Shown here one piece after another: positions 9,664 through 18,764 of a stretch of 64,000 nucleotides of DNA; the stretch's first letter is position 1, and the number at the start of each line of letters is the position of its first letter. Made by a program: the position numbers and the translations under genes. The stretch comes from Asaia bogorensis. Its GTDB lineage: Bacteria; Pseudomonadota; Alphaproteobacteria; Acetobacterales; Acetobacteraceae. The notes beneath the pieces are model-generated. The model searched no databases. It had not been told where the DNA came from and saw only the letters and a list, made by a program, of their open reading frames with translations. The DNA is taken from contig CALQTN020000008.1 in NCBI GenBank assembly GCA_943333505.2, positions 1 through 64,000 on the forward strand, in the 5' to 3' direction.

Positions 9664-10161
9664 ATGCACAATTTATCCATCATCCTCACCAATCTTCAGG
9701 CGGCGATTGCCACGGTTGCGGCGCGTGAGCCAGCGTTGACGGCGCTGCTCGGGCTGGTGTGGAGCCGCGTGGCACGGATGGCGGCGCGCCTGGAGCGGCT
9801 GTTGGTGTTGTGGCGGGCGGGGACGCTGCCCAAGACCCGTGCATCACGGACCGGGATTGCGCGCCCGACCGGGGTGCGCGTGCGGTATCCGACGGCTCCG
9901 GGATGGCTGGCGGCTGAAGTTTGGGAGGCACGGGCTTATGGCTCGCAACTGGCACATGCGCTGACCACGGCCGAGATGGTGGCGTTTCTGGCGGCGGTGC
10001 CGCAGGCGGGGCGCATGCTGCGGCCGTTATGTCGGATGCTGGGGGTTGGTGTGGAGGCGGCCAAGGCGCGGGCGCCCCGGGACGGGTGGACGACGCCGGG
10101 CGTAGATTATGTGCGCGCTGGATTGGCGCGCGGACCGGATGGGCGATTTTTCTATGTTTGA
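9664..10161 (+). CDS. Hypothetical protein, intact paralog of the gene at 140
   Basis: 165 residues starting MHNLSIILTNLQAAIATVAA. It shares about half its residues by eye with the protein at 140-637, including AAEVWEARAYGSQLAHAL and AAVPQAGRMLRPLCRMLGV, and ends in GRFFYV. The first 40 residues are hydrophobic and helical, and the centre is Arg-rich. The family is not recognised. The duplicated unit seems to extend past the stop, since TTGTTACG and GCAATTA blocks recur about 40 bases downstream in both copies. One copy lies beside mreB and this one beside murA, both cell-wall genes, which may be chance. Confidence 0.55.
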   Translation: MHNLSIILTNLQAAIATVAAREPALTALLGLVWSRVARMAARLERLLVLWRAGTLPKTRASRTGIARPTGVRVRYPTAPGWLAAEVWEARAYGSQLAHALTTAEMVAFLAAVPQAGRMLRPLCRMLGVGVEAAKARAPRDGWTTPGVDYVRAGLARGPDGRFFYV

Positions 10162-10272
10162 GGCTTCGTCCTATTCACGTCACTTTTGTTACGATATAGC
10201 AATTATATCAGGTTTGGCCCCTGGTTTTCGCGCTCCCTTTCCCGACACGACCGAGGTCTGGTAAGATTGGCG

Positions 10273-11535
10273 ATGGACAAAATTCGTATTCGTGGCGGAC
10301 GGGCACTTTCTGGCGAGATCTCAATCAGCGGTGCCAAGAACGCGGCGCTGCCATTGATGGCGGCCGGTTTGCTGACCGATGACCGGCTGATCCTGACCAA
10401 CGTGCCGCGGCTGCATGACATTAAGACCATGCGGTTACTGCTGTCCCAACACGGCATCGCGGTTGAACCGGTGGATGCCGAGGGGCGGCATCTGTCGCTT
10501 GGCGGGGCGATCAGCAATACCCGCGCACCCTACGACATCGTCAAGGAAATGCGGGCCTCGATCCTGGTGCTGGGGCCGTTGATGACGCGGGCAGGGGAAG
10601 CGCAGGTCAGCCTGCCGGGCGGCTGCGATATCGGGTCGCGTCCGATCGATCTGCATCTCAAGGGCCTGGAGCAGATGGGGGCGAAGTTTCGTCTGGATGG
10701 CGGGTATGTCTATGGCCAGGCGCCGCAGGGCTTGAAGGGTGCGACGATTGTGCTGCCGTTTGCGTCCGTTGGCGCGACCGAGAACATCATCCTGGCCGCG
10801 ACCCTGGCCAAGGGCAGAACCGTGCTGGCCAATGCCGCCCAGGAGCCGGAGATCACCGATCTGTGCGATTGCCTGGTGGCGATGGGGGCACAGATCACCG
10901 GGATTGGCGGTGGGACGGTTACCATCGAGGGCGTGGCAAAGCTGCATGGCGCGACCCATGCGATTGTCGCCGACCGGATCGAAACCGGGACCTATGCCTG
11001 TGCCGCGGCAATCACCGGGGGCGAGGTGTTTTTACGCCACGCGCGGCTTGACCATCTCGGCGCTGTCGTGCGCGCGCTGACGGAAATCGGGGTTGAAATT
11101 ACGCCGGGCGATGGCGGGGTGCGCGTGCGTCGGGTGAACGGCTTGCACGGCGTCGATATCATCACCGAGCCCTACCCAGGGTTTCCGACCGACATGCAGG
11201 CGCAGTTCATGGCGATGCTGTCAGTGGCGGATGGCGCGTCGATGGTGACCGAAACAATTTTCGAAAACCGCTTCCAGCATGTCGCCGAACTGAGCCGGCT
11301 GGGGGCGCGGATCAATGTGCATGGCACCTCCGCGATCGTGCGCGGAGTTGGGCAATTATCCGGCGCCCAGGTGCTGGCGACCGATTTGCGCGCCGGGTTC
11401 TGCCTGATCCTGGCCGGGTTGGCCGCCAAGGGCGACACGGTGATTGACGGACTGCATCACCTCGATCGCGGGTATGAGGCGCTGGAGCAAAAGCTGGCGG
11501 CGTGCGGGGCGGACATAGAACGTCTGTCGCGCTGA
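10273..11535 (+). CDS. murA: UDP-N-acetylglucosamine 1-carboxyvinyltransferase
   Basis: 420 residues, the family length. The protein starts [31 protein letters not shown], and the catalytic loop [22 protein letters not shown] holds the Cys that binds PEP and is the fosfomycin target. Late motifs [13 protein letters not shown] and [10 protein letters not shown] are also present. MurA catalyses the first committed step of peptidoglycan synthesis in the cytoplasm. An upstream frame gives 29 extra codons with no family match, so ATG 10273 is chosen. hisG follows after 40 bases, a linkage common in alphaproteobacteria. Confidence 0.97.
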   Translation: MDKIRIRGGRALSGEISISGAKNAALPLMAAGLLTDDRLILTNVPRLHDIKTMRLLLSQHGIAVEPVDAEGRHLSLGGAISNTRAPYDIVKEMRASILVLGPLMTRAGEAQVSLPGGCDIGSRPIDLHLKGLEQMGAKFRLDGGYVYGQAPQGLKGATIVLPFASVGATENIILAATLAKGRTVLANAAQEPEITDLCDCLVAMGAQITGIGGGTVTIEGVAKLHGATHAIVADRIETGTYACAAAITGGEVFLRHARLDHLGAVVRALTEIGVEITPGDGGVRVRRVNGLHGVDIITEPYPGFPTDMQAQFMAMLSVADGASMVTETIFENRFQHVAELSRLGARINVHGTSAIVRGVGQLSGAQVLATDLRAGFCLILAGLAAKGDTVIDGLHHLDRGYEALEQKLAACGADIERLSR

Positions 11536-11575
11536 GGCTTTCGCCGGAGCGGCTGAGGGCGTATCAGCCGCAGCT

Positions 11576-12274
11576 ATGAGCGTCGTTTTCAAACAAGCAA
11601 GCCTCGTGCCCGATGCTGCCGCAAAGCCGGTCATCCTGGCGCTGCCGAAAGGCCGCATTCTGTCGGAATGCGCCCCGTTGCTCGCTGGTGCCGGTATTGT
11701 GCCGTCGGCCGGCTACGATAATGAAGACGGCCGACATCTGCGCTTTGCGACCAATGATCCGGGGCTCGACGTCATTCGGGTGCGGAGCTTTGACGTGGCG
11801 ACGTTCGTGGCGTTCGGCGCGGCGGCAATCGGGATTTGCGGGTCCGATGTGCTGGCGGAGTTCGACTACGAGGAAATCTACGCACCCTTAGATCTCGGCA
11901 TCGGACGCTGCCGGGTATCGATTGCCGAGCCGATCGAGACCATTGGCTGCGATGAGCCGAGCAGTTGGTCGCGGATCAGGGTTGCGAGCAAATATCCCAA
12001 TATCGCGCGCAAGCATTACGCGGCACGCGGGGTGCAGGCGGAGATCGTGCATTTGAACGGTGCCATGGAACTGGCGCCGAAACTTGGGCTCAGCCGGGTG
12101 ATTGTCGATCTGGTGGCGACCGGCAGCACGTTGAAGGCCAACGGGCTGGTGGAAACCGAGGTGATTATTCCGATGGTGACAAGCCGGCTGATCGTCAACC
12201 GAACTGCGTTGAAGACGCGGCCGGAAGCGATCGGTGCGCTGATCGCCCGGTTTCGCGCGGCGCTCGCGGTTTGA
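11576..12274 (+). CDS. hisG: ATP phosphoribosyltransferase, short form
   Basis: 232 residues, so the short HisG type that lacks the regulatory C-terminal domain and needs HisZ as partner. Family signs are ILALPKGRIL near residue 20, GICGSDVLAEFDYEEIY, and the PRPP-binding VDLVATGSTLKANGL near residue 185. It condenses ATP with PRPP in the first step of histidine synthesis. No hisZ is in the window. The gene overlaps hisD by four bases (TTGA), which implies translational coupling. Confidence 0.96.
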   Translation: MSVVFKQASLVPDAAAKPVILALPKGRILSECAPLLAGAGIVPSAGYDNEDGRHLRFATNDPGLDVIRVRSFDVATFVAFGAAAIGICGSDVLAEFDYEEIYAPLDLGIGRCRVSIAEPIETIGCDEPSSWSRIRVASKYPNIARKHYAARGVQAEIVHLNGAMELAPKLGLSRVIVDLVATGSTLKANGLVETEVIIPMVTSRLIVNRTALKTRPEAIGALIARFRAALAV

Positions 12275-13569
12275 AGCGGCTCGACACGCGGGCGGCGGAT
12301 TTTGAGGCCGGGTTTGCAGCCCTGCTCGATCAGGCGCGCGACACGACTGCGCGGGTTGATGCCCCGGTTGCTGCCATCATTGCCGAAGTTCGCCAGCGCG
12401 GCGACGCGGCGTTGTGTGACTTTACCGCGCGGTTTGACCGGATGGCGATCACGCCGGATCGGCTGCGGATCTCCGAGGCCGAAATTTCCGCCGCGATCGC
12501 CGAGGTGCCGGATGCGCTGATGGCGGCACTCGAGGTCGCGGCAAGTCGGATTGAGGTTTTTCACCGCGCGCAGATGCCCGGCGATTTGCGCATGACCGAC
12601 GCCGAGGGGCTGACATTGGGGATGCGCTGGGGCGCGCTCGATGCGGTCGGGCTATACGTGCCAGGCGGCAAGGCGGCCTATCCGTCATCGGTGTTGATGA
12701 ACGCCTTGCCGGCGCGGGTGGCAGGGGTTGGCCGGGTGGCAATGTGCGTGCCGACGCCGGACGGGGTACTCAACCCGCTGGTGCTGGCCGCAGCGCGCCT
12801 CGCCGGGGTGGATGAGGTTTATCGCATTGGTGGGGCCCAGGCGGTTGCGGCAATGGCCTGGGGCACGACAACGATTGCACCGGTGGACCGGATTGTCGGG
12901 CCAGGCAACGCCTATGTCGCCGAGGCCAAGCGCCAGGTTTTCGGCCGGGTCGGGATTGATAATATCGCAGGACCGTCGGAGGTGGTGGTGATTGCGGATG
13001 CCGCCAATAATCCCGCCCATGTCGCACTCGACCTCCTGGCCCAGGCCGAACATGACGAGGTCGCCCAGGCGATTCTGATCACTGACGACGCCGCGTTTGC
13101 CGATGCTGTGATTTTAGCGGTTGATCTCGCGCTTACCACCCTGCCGCGCGCGGCAATCGCCGGGGCATCGTGGCGCGATCATGGCGCGGTGATCCTGGTG
13201 CGCGACTTTGACGAGGCGGCTGGCTTGACCAACCGCCTGGCGCCCGAACATCTGCAGATCATGACGCAGGCACCCGAGGCTCTATTCGCCCAGATCCGCC
13301 ATGCTGGCGCGGTATTCCTCGGTCGGTTCACCCCCGAAGCCCTGGGCGATTATGTCGCAGGGCCTAATCATGTGCTGCCGACCGGGCGGACTGCCCGATT
13401 CGCCTCCGGACTGTCAGTGTTCGATTTCCTGAAACGCACAACCTGGATTGCCGCCGATGCCAACGCCTTGCGCGCGGTTGGCCCGGCAGCCGTGGCGTTG
13501 GCCGAGGCCGAGGGCTTGGGTGCCCATGGACGAAGCATTGCGGTGCGTTTGACGGAGAATGAACCCTAA
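12271..13569 (+). CDS. hisD: Histidinol dehydrogenase
   Basis: 432 residues from the TTG at 12271. This is preferred over upstream starts because it gives the usual length and the start [15 protein letters not shown]; upstream codons are just the antisense-like second frame of hisG. Motifs include [38 protein letters not shown], the Zn-site region [20 protein letters not shown], the [10 protein letters not shown] segment and a GPNHVLPT end. It oxidises histidinol to histidine in two NAD-dependent steps. The gap to infA is 63 bases. The UPF0262 and phosphatase genes that often lie between them in alphaproteobacteria are absent. Confidence 0.95.
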   Translation: MKRLDTRAADFEAGFAALLDQARDTTARVDAPVAAIIAEVRQRGDAALCDFTARFDRMAITPDRLRISEAEISAAIAEVPDALMAALEVAASRIEVFHRAQMPGDLRMTDAEGLTLGMRWGALDAVGLYVPGGKAAYPSSVLMNALPARVAGVGRVAMCVPTPDGVLNPLVLAAARLAGVDEVYRIGGAQAVAAMAWGTTTIAPVDRIVGPGNAYVAEAKRQVFGRVGIDNIAGPSEVVVIADAANNPAHVALDLLAQAEHDEVAQAILITDDAAFADAVILAVDLALTTLPRAAIAGASWRDHGAVILVRDFDEAAGLTNRLAPEHLQIMTQAPEALFAQIRHAGAVFLGRFTPEALGDYVAGPNHVLPTGRTARFASGLSVFDFLKRTTWIAADANALRAVGPAAVALAEAEGLGAHGRSIAVRLTENEP

Positions 13570-13632
13570 CTTGACCTTGCCGTCCCTGGCGACCATGTTC
13601 CGCCCCATCTTTATAACTTTTGTCGAGGCTTG

Positions 13633-13851
13633 ATGTCCAAAGAAGACATGATCGAATTCAGTGGCACCGTGATGGAGCTGCTGCCGAACGCAATGTTCCG
13701 GGTGAAACTGGATAATGAACACTCCATTCTTGCCCATACCAGCGGCAAGATGCGCAAGAACCGCATCCGCGTGCTGGCAGGCGATCGGGTCAACGTCGAA
13801 ATGACGCCGTATGACCTGACCAAAGGGCGGATTACGTTTCGCTTCAAGTAA
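13633..13851 (+). CDS. infA: Translation initiation factor IF-1
   Basis: 72 residues, exactly the usual length, beginning [20 protein letters not shown] and containing the S1/OB-fold segments [25 protein letters not shown] (read as two adjoining strands) and [15 protein letters not shown]. The ATG at 13633 is preceded by GAGG. IF-1 binds the A site of the 30S subunit and supports IF-2 and IF-3. The stop TAA shares its last base with the ATG of maf. Confidence 0.97.
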   Translation: MSKEDMIEFSGTVMELLPNAMFRVKLDNEHSILAHTSGKMRKNRIRVLAGDRVNVEMTPYDLTKGRITFRFK

Positions 13852-14417
13852 TGAAGCTGCTGCTTGCGTCGGCAAGCCCCCGCCGACTGGCACTGCTGGC
13901 ACAGATCGGGGTCACCCCCGACCAGGTCATTTCCACCGACATCGACGAAACGCCGCGCCGTGCCGAGGCGCCGCGCTTGCTCGCCCAGCGTTTGGCACGT
14001 GCCAAGGCTGTGGCGGCCGCACGTCCGGACTGGCTGGTGCTGGCCGCCGATACGGTCGTCGCCTGCGGCAGCCGGGTGTTGCCCAAGGCCGAAACCGAAG
14101 ATCAGGCCCGCGCCTGCCTGACGATGCTGTCAGGGCGGCGCCACCATGTTCTGACCGCGATTGTACTGGCGACGCCGGACGGTCGGGTGCTCGAACGGGT
14201 TTGCGATAGCGTGGTAGGATTTGTACGGCTGACCGATGCGCAGATTGACGCCTACCTCGCCGCCGGGGAGTGGCAGGGCAAGGCCGGTGGCTACGCGATC
14301 CAGGGGCGGGCGGCATCGCATATCCGCTTCTTATCGGGCAGCTATTCCAACGTCGTCGGGCTGCCCTTGTTCGAAACGGCGCAATTGCTGCGCGGTGCAG
14401 GATATTTGGCGACGTGA
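13851..14417 (+). CDS. maf: Maf-family nucleoside triphosphate pyrophosphatase
   Basis: 188 residues. The Maf signature is seen as LLLASASPRRLALLAQIG at the N-terminus, LAADTVVACGSRVLPKAE with the catalytic Asp, the RRHHVLTAI segment, and a C-terminal GGYAIQGRAASHI followed by SNVVGLPL. The pattern best fits the YhdE/dTTP-UTP type rather than the 7-methyl-GTP type. These enzymes hydrolyse non-canonical or excess nucleotides. The gene overlaps infA by one base and rng by four (GTGA), so it is part of a tightly coupled operon. Confidence 0.93.
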   Translation: MKLLLASASPRRLALLAQIGVTPDQVISTDIDETPRRAEAPRLLAQRLARAKAVAAARPDWLVLAADTVVACGSRVLPKAETEDQARACLTMLSGRRHHVLTAIVLATPDGRVLERVCDSVVGFVRLTDAQIDAYLAAGEWQGKAGGYAIQGRAASHIRFLSGSYSNVVGLPLFETAQLLRGAGYLAT

Positions 14418-15532
14418 AAATACTTGCCTCTGTCAGCCCAGGCGAAATCCGGGTTGCGGTCGTCGACGCCAACGGGCTGGTCGACTACGCGCTGTGGCGG
14501 CCAGGCAATCCGGACGGGGTAGGCGATCTTTATCGCGGCCGTGTAACCGCGCGCATGCCAGCTTTGGGTGGCGCGTTCGTTACCCTGGGCAATGAGGAGG
14601 GCTTCCTACCCGAACGCGATGGGGGGGACGCCAATCCGGGCACCATTCTGGGGGTGCAGGTGGTGCGATCGGCACAGGGCGGCAAAGGCGTGCGCCTGAC
14701 CGGACGGCTTGCCCCGGATGATTTCGGCCTGATCGGCAATGGGCCGCCCGCTTTGTTGCGTCGTGGTCCGGGCGCGGTCGCAATGCTCGCCGCACAGCAT
14801 CAAAATGCGGACATCTGGATCGACGATGCCGGGCTTGCCGCCAGCCTGCGTCCCTTACTTGGCGATAGGTTGAGGGTTGTGACGGTTGCCTTTGACGCGG
14901 CACTCGAAGCCGATGTTTTGGCACTTTCGTCGCCAGATGTCGCCTTGCCGGATGGTGCTGCGATGTCGATCTATCCGACGCCCGCACTGACCGCGATCGA
15001 TCTCGATCTCGCCGGCGCCTCGGCGGCCCGCACCAGCAAGGGTGCGGCGCATAGTGCGATTAATCGCGCCGCTATTCCCGCGCTGGCCCGCCATATCCGG
15101 CTGCGCAATCTTGCCGGCGGGATTGTCGTCGATTTTGCCGGCTTATCGGTGAAAGCCCGTGCCTCGCTTGGCCCAGGGATCGCGTCGGCTTTGGCGCATG
15201 ATCCGCAGCGCGCGCGGTTTCTGGGGTTTTCTGCGCTTGGCCTCGCCGAGATTTTACGCCCGCGGGTGCATCCGCCGCTCCATGAACTACTCGGCACCCC
15301 GCACGCCGAGGGGCTGACAGCGTTGCGGCAGGCAGCGTGTGACGTGGCTGCGACTCCGGCGATTACCCTCGAGCTTACTGCCGCGCCCGCGCTGGTGACC
15401 GCATTGCGAGCCGATCCGGTTGGGTTGGCCCAATATACCGCCCGCGCCGGACGCGCATTGGCCTTGCGCGAAGACCGCAGCTTACCGATATCGGGCTGGC
15501 GTTTACGTCCCCTGCCCCGAGGTTCGGCATGA
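14414..15532 (+). CDS. rng: RNase E/G-family ribonuclease, short form
   Basis: 372 residues from GTG 14414 (GTGA overlap with the maf stop). The N-terminus KILASVSPGEIRVAVVDANGLVDY, the YRGRVTARMPALGGAFVTLG S1-like strand and the later GGIVVDFAGL with surrounding Asp match RNase E/G. It is short compared with RNase G (about 490) and lacks a recognisable Zn-link Cys pair and large C-terminal domain. Such short proteins occur between maf and yacG in alphaproteobacteria. The first catalytic Asp motif reads IVVDFAGL, and the distal Asp in the usual DxxxxxxxD pattern is less clear, so activity is inferred. Confidence 0.85.
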   Translation: MKILASVSPGEIRVAVVDANGLVDYALWRPGNPDGVGDLYRGRVTARMPALGGAFVTLGNEEGFLPERDGGDANPGTILGVQVVRSAQGGKGVRLTGRLAPDDFGLIGNGPPALLRRGPGAVAMLAAQHQNADIWIDDAGLAASLRPLLGDRLRVVTVAFDAALEADVLALSSPDVALPDGAAMSIYPTPALTAIDLDLAGASAARTSKGAAHSAINRAAIPALARHIRLRNLAGGIVVDFAGLSVKARASLGPGIASALAHDPQRARFLGFSALGLAEILRPRVHPPLHELLGTPHAEGLTALRQAACDVAATPAITLELTAAPALVTALRADPVGLAQYTARAGRALALREDRSLPISGWRLRPLPRGSA

Positions 15533-15717
15533 AGCCCAAAGCCTGCGCCATCTGCGGCAAGCCGCCATTGGCCCGCTACGCCCCGTTTTGCAGCCTGCGC
15601 TGCGCCGACGCTGACCTCGGCCGCTGGTTCGGCGAGGTCTATCGCATCCCCGATACGACCGCAGACCCCGACGCCATGAAGGGCAGCGATGACGAGAATG
15701 ACAATTTGACGGGTTGA
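15529..15717 (+). CDS. yacG: DNA gyrase inhibitor YacG (zinc protein)
   Basis: 62 residues with the four zinc ligands in CAICGK and CSLRC, followed by DLGRWFGEVYRIP, the region that contacts GyrB. It overlaps the rng stop by four bases (ATGA) and is the last gene of the murA-yacG block; tRNA-Phe follows 70 bases later. Homologs inhibit gyrase by binding the B subunit. Confidence 0.93.
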   Translation: MKPKACAICGKPPLARYAPFCSLRCADADLGRWFGEVYRIPDTTADPDAMKGSDDENDNLTG

Positions 15718-15787
15718 TCCCCAGGCGCGAGTGGGCTATCCCCGCGCCTCCAACAGGTGTGGCCAGTTTCGGTGGTCGCCCCAGGAT

Positions 15788-15863
15788 GCCCGGGTAGCTC
15801 AGTTGGTAGAGCATGCGACTGAAAATCGCAGTGTCGGTGGTTCGAATCCGCCCCCGGGCACCA
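15788..15863 (+). tRNA. tRNA-Phe (GAA)
   Basis: A full cloverleaf of 76 bases: acceptor GCCCGGG pairs with CCCGGGC, the D-arm has AGCTCAGTTGGTAGAGC, the anticodon loop reads CTGAAAA with anticodon GAA, and the T-arm has GGTTCGAATCC. The discriminator base is A and the CCA end is encoded. Confidence 0.97.
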
Positions 15864-16006
15864 TTTTGAAAAAATATCTCCTCGTGCACTCATTGATCTG
15901 GCGCATTGCGGCCAGCCTACGCCACACCTAAAAACCGGCTTGGGCTAAGCTGGTCGGACAAATCCCCCGGCAGCCTTCGTGTTCAGAACGAGCAAGGAGC
16001 CGCATC

Positions 16007-16669
16007 ATGTCGCTGAGGATCAATTCGGAGGCGCCGAATTTCATCGCCGAGACCACCCAGGGCAAGATCAACTTCCATGAGTGGATTGGCGGTAGCTGGG
16101 CGATCCTGTTCTCCCACCCCAAGGATTTCACCCCGGTCTGCACCACCGAGTTGGGCTACATGGCCGGGCTGAAGCCGGAATTCGATAAACGTAATACCAA
16201 GATCATTGGCCTGAGCATTGATCCGGTGACCAATCATGCCGCCTGGGCGAAAGACATTGAGGAAACCCAGGGCCACGCGGTGAATTTCCCAATGATCGCC
16301 GACACCGACCTCAATGTCGCAATGCTGTACGACATGCTGCCCGAGGGCGCCGGCACCACGTCGGACGGCCGCACAGCAGCGGACAACGCGACCGTGCGCG
16401 CGGTCTTCGTCATTGGGCCGGACAAGAAGGTCAAGGCGATGCTGATTTATCCGATGAGCACCGGGCGCAATTTCGACGAAGTGCTACGCCTGCTCGAGTC
16501 CTGCCAGTTGACCGCCAAACACACCGTTGCCACCCCGGTGAATTGGCGGAACGGGCAAGACGTGATCATCCCGCCGGCAGTATCGGACGAAGCGGCCAAG
16601 GCGAAATACCCCCAGGGCTGGAAGACCCTGAAACCCTATCTGCGCGTTATCGCCCAGCCGAAAGACTGA
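16007..16669 (+). CDS. 1-Cys peroxiredoxin (Prx6 type)
   Basis: 220 residues. The peroxidatic Cys45 lies in HPKDFTPVCTTE, the conserved Thr and the later Arg of the active site are present, and the C-terminal half (PVNWRNGQDVIIPPAVSDE) is the extension of the Prx6/1-Cys group. No resolving Cys in the 2-Cys position is apparent. It reduces hydrogen peroxide and lipid peroxides in the cytoplasm. AGGAG lies upstream of the ATG. The gap to the persulfide dioxygenase gene is 22 bases, so the two are probably co-transcribed as a redox/sulfur stress pair. Confidence 0.94.
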   Translation: MSLRINSEAPNFIAETTQGKINFHEWIGGSWAILFSHPKDFTPVCTTELGYMAGLKPEFDKRNTKIIGLSIDPVTNHAAWAKDIEETQGHAVNFPMIADTDLNVAMLYDMLPEGAGTTSDGRTAADNATVRAVFVIGPDKKVKAMLIYPMSTGRNFDEVLRLLESCQLTAKHTVATPVNWRNGQDVIIPPAVSDEAAKAKYPQGWKTLKPYLRVIAQPKD

Positions 16670-16691
16670 CCCTGACGAAACGGAGGCAGCA

Positions 16692-17771
16692 ATGCTGGTT
16701 TTTAGACAATTATTCGACCCGCAATCGTCTACCTATACCTACCTGCTCGGCGACCTGCCGAGCGGGGAGGCGGTGCTGATCGACCCGGTGTTCGAACAGG
16801 CCAGGCGCGACGCGGCGCTGATCAAGGAGCTCGGGCTCAAGCTGGTCGCAACCCTCGAAACCCATGTGCACGCCGACCATGTCACCGGTGCCTGGATGCT
16901 GCGGCAAAAGGCGGCCAGCGCAATTATGCTGGCAAAGAACAGCGGCGCGGCAGGCGCGGATCGCTATCTGGTGCAGGACGATGTGGTCGCCTTTGGGACC
17001 CGCCGATTGATGGCCCGAGCCACGCCAGGGCATACGAATGGCTGCCTGACTTACGTCCTCGATGATCGTAGCATGGCATTCACCGGGGATTGCCTGCTGA
17101 TCCGTGGCAGCGGCCGCACCGATTTCCAGCAGGGCGATCCAGCCGCGATGTACCGGTCGGTCCATGACCAGATTTTCAGCCTGCCCGACACCTGCCTGCT
17201 TTATCCCGGCCATGACTATCGCGGCCTGACAGTGACCAGCGTCGCCGAGGAGCGTCGCTTCAACCCGCGCCTGGGCGGTGAAATCGCGGTGGCTGATTTC
17301 GTCGGCTACATCAAGAACATGCGACTTCCCCACCCGAAGCTGATCGATATCGCGGTGCCGGCCAATCTACGCTGCGGCCAACCTGGCAATGACGGAACGA
17401 TCGCCCAGGCAACCGGGCCGAACTGGGCAGATGTGCACTATAATTTCGCGGGCGTCTGGGAGATCGATCCCCATGGCCTGGAAGAACACGCGGTCGAGGT
17501 GCAAATCCTCGATGTTCGGGAACCGGATGAATTTATCGGGCCGCTTGGCCACATCGCCGGGGCCATTTTGATCCCGCTTGGCGAACTCGCCGGGCGGGTC
17601 GGCGAATTGCGCAATGACCGGCCGATTGTCGCAGTATGTCGCGCCGGTGGGCGGTCGGCGCAGGCCATCGCCATCCTGGCGCAGAAAGGGTTCCCGGGCG
17701 CGGTGAACCTCGCTGGCGGGATGTTGCGTTGGCGGGCGGAAGCGCATGGAGTGGAGGGCGGGAGCCAGTAG
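16692..17771 (+). CDS. Persulfide dioxygenase fused to a rhodanese domain
   Basis: 359 residues. The N-terminal metallo-beta-lactamase domain carries THVHADHVTGA, GHTNGCLTYV, AFTGDCLLI and YPGHDYRG, the mononuclear iron site of ETHE1/SdoA enzymes that oxidise glutathione persulfide to sulfite. The C-terminal 100 residues form a rhodanese domain with DVREPDEF and the active loop VCRAGGRSAQ, where the Cys (near residue 316) carries sulfane sulfur. Fusions of this kind are known and let sulfite react with persulfide to give thiosulfate. The protein ends 65 bases before the next gene. Confidence 0.93.
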   Translation: MLVFRQLFDPQSSTYTYLLGDLPSGEAVLIDPVFEQARRDAALIKELGLKLVATLETHVHADHVTGAWMLRQKAASAIMLAKNSGAAGADRYLVQDDVVAFGTRRLMARATPGHTNGCLTYVLDDRSMAFTGDCLLIRGSGRTDFQQGDPAAMYRSVHDQIFSLPDTCLLYPGHDYRGLTVTSVAEERRFNPRLGGEIAVADFVGYIKNMRLPHPKLIDIAVPANLRCGQPGNDGTIAQATGPNWADVHYNFAGVWEIDPHGLEEHAVEVQILDVREPDEFIGPLGHIAGAILIPLGELAGRVGELRNDRPIVAVCRAGGRSAQAIAILAQKGFPGAVNLAGGMLRWRAEAHGVEGGSQ

Positions 17772-17836
17772 GCGAGTTGTTTTTGTGGCCAAAAGCAGGT
17801 CTTCTCGTCCTTAACTGAAAAGGGAACGGAAACACT

Positions 17837-18661
17837 ATGCAAAACCTCGTCGGCAAAACTGCCTTTGTCACCGGCGGCGCCAGCGGCATTGGCCTCGGTC
17901 TGGTTCATGCCTTCCTGAATGAAGGCATGAACGTGGTGATCGCTGATATTGAGCCCGCTGCGTTGGACCGCATTAATCTCGGCGACCGGGTGCGCGGTGT
18001 GGTGTGCGATACCTCCAAACGTGCCTCCGTGATCGCCGCCCGCGACGCGGCGATCGCAGCTTTCGGCAATATCCATATCCTCTGCAACAACGCCGGCGTT
18101 GGCACTGGCGGGCGGATTGACGCGGTCGCGCCGGGTGCGTGGGATTGGCTGATGGGGGTGAACCTGATGGGGGTGATCCATGGCCTGAGCGAATTCGTGC
18201 CGCACATGAAAGCCCATGGCGAGGAATGCCATATCGTCAACACCGGCAGCATGGCGGGGATGAACGGGTTTCGCGGCATGGGCCCCTATTGCGCCAGCAA
18301 AGCGGCCGTCGTCAGCCTATCCGAAAGCCTTGCGAGCGAACTGGCCGGGACCAATATCGGCGTCAGCGTGCTGTGCCCTGGATCGGTCAACACCGAATTC
18401 TATGAAAGCCGGCGTAATGCGCCCGATACGGTGCCGCCACCGCCGGCAAACAGCCGCGAGGCCCGGGCAGCCGCCCAGGGTACCAAAATTTCGATGGACC
18501 ATGGCGTGCCGCCCGCCGCCGTGGCGGTGCGTGTGCTGCGGGCGATCCGCGACAAGGATCTTTACATCTTCACCCACGCCAATATGCGTCACATGGTGGA
18601 TGAGCGCTATGCGTTGCTGTCAGCCGCCTTCGACAAGGCTGCAGCGCACCCTGATGCCTAG
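17837..18661 (+). CDS. SDR-family oxidoreductase
   Basis: 274 residues. The Rossmann motif TGGASGIG is near residue 14, NNAGVG near 88, and the catalytic triad is Ser in NTGSMAG with the YCASK motif (Tyr-x3-Lys) near residue 156. The pattern is the classical NAD(P)H-dependent SDR; the substrate cannot be read from the sequence. The stop TAG (18659-18661) is formed by the TA plus first G of the dispersed repeat that follows, so the repeat inserted at or next to the original stop. Confidence 0.9.
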   Translation: MQNLVGKTAFVTGGASGIGLGLVHAFLNEGMNVVIADIEPAALDRINLGDRVRGVVCDTSKRASVIAARDAAIAAFGNIHILCNNAGVGTGGRIDAVAPGAWDWLMGVNLMGVIHGLSEFVPHMKAHGEECHIVNTGSMAGMNGFRGMGPYCASKAAVVSLSESLASELAGTNIGVSVLCPGSVNTEFYESRRNAPDTVPPPPANSREARAAAQGTKISMDHGVPPAAVAVRVLRAIRDKDLYIFTHANMRHMVDERYALLSAAFDKAAAHPDA

Positions 18662-18764
18662 ATCATCATTCGTTCAATCGGCTTCGATTGGACGAATGAT
18701 GATGGTTGTGAAAACAAGACTCTAGAGCGCATCTGTTGATTCAACTTCAACCGATCACGCTCTA
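18659..18764 (-). repeat. TA-flanked dispersed repeat, full copy (reverse orientation)
   Basis: 106 bases including both TA ends; the reverse complement of the copies at 52952, 55873 and 61656. It lies between two convergent genes and supplies the TAG stop of both: TA+G at 18659-18661 for the dehydrogenase and, on the minus strand, 18764-18762 for the response regulator. It contains a 19-bp stem (18662-18680 with 18685-18703, one G-U pair) with a GCTT loop, which could act as a transcription barrier in both directions. Confidence 0.85.

Noticed and set aside
10162-10272. Sigma-70 promoter ahead of murA
   Set aside because: TTGTTA and TTATAT are present, but the spacing of about 11 bases is too short to support a call.
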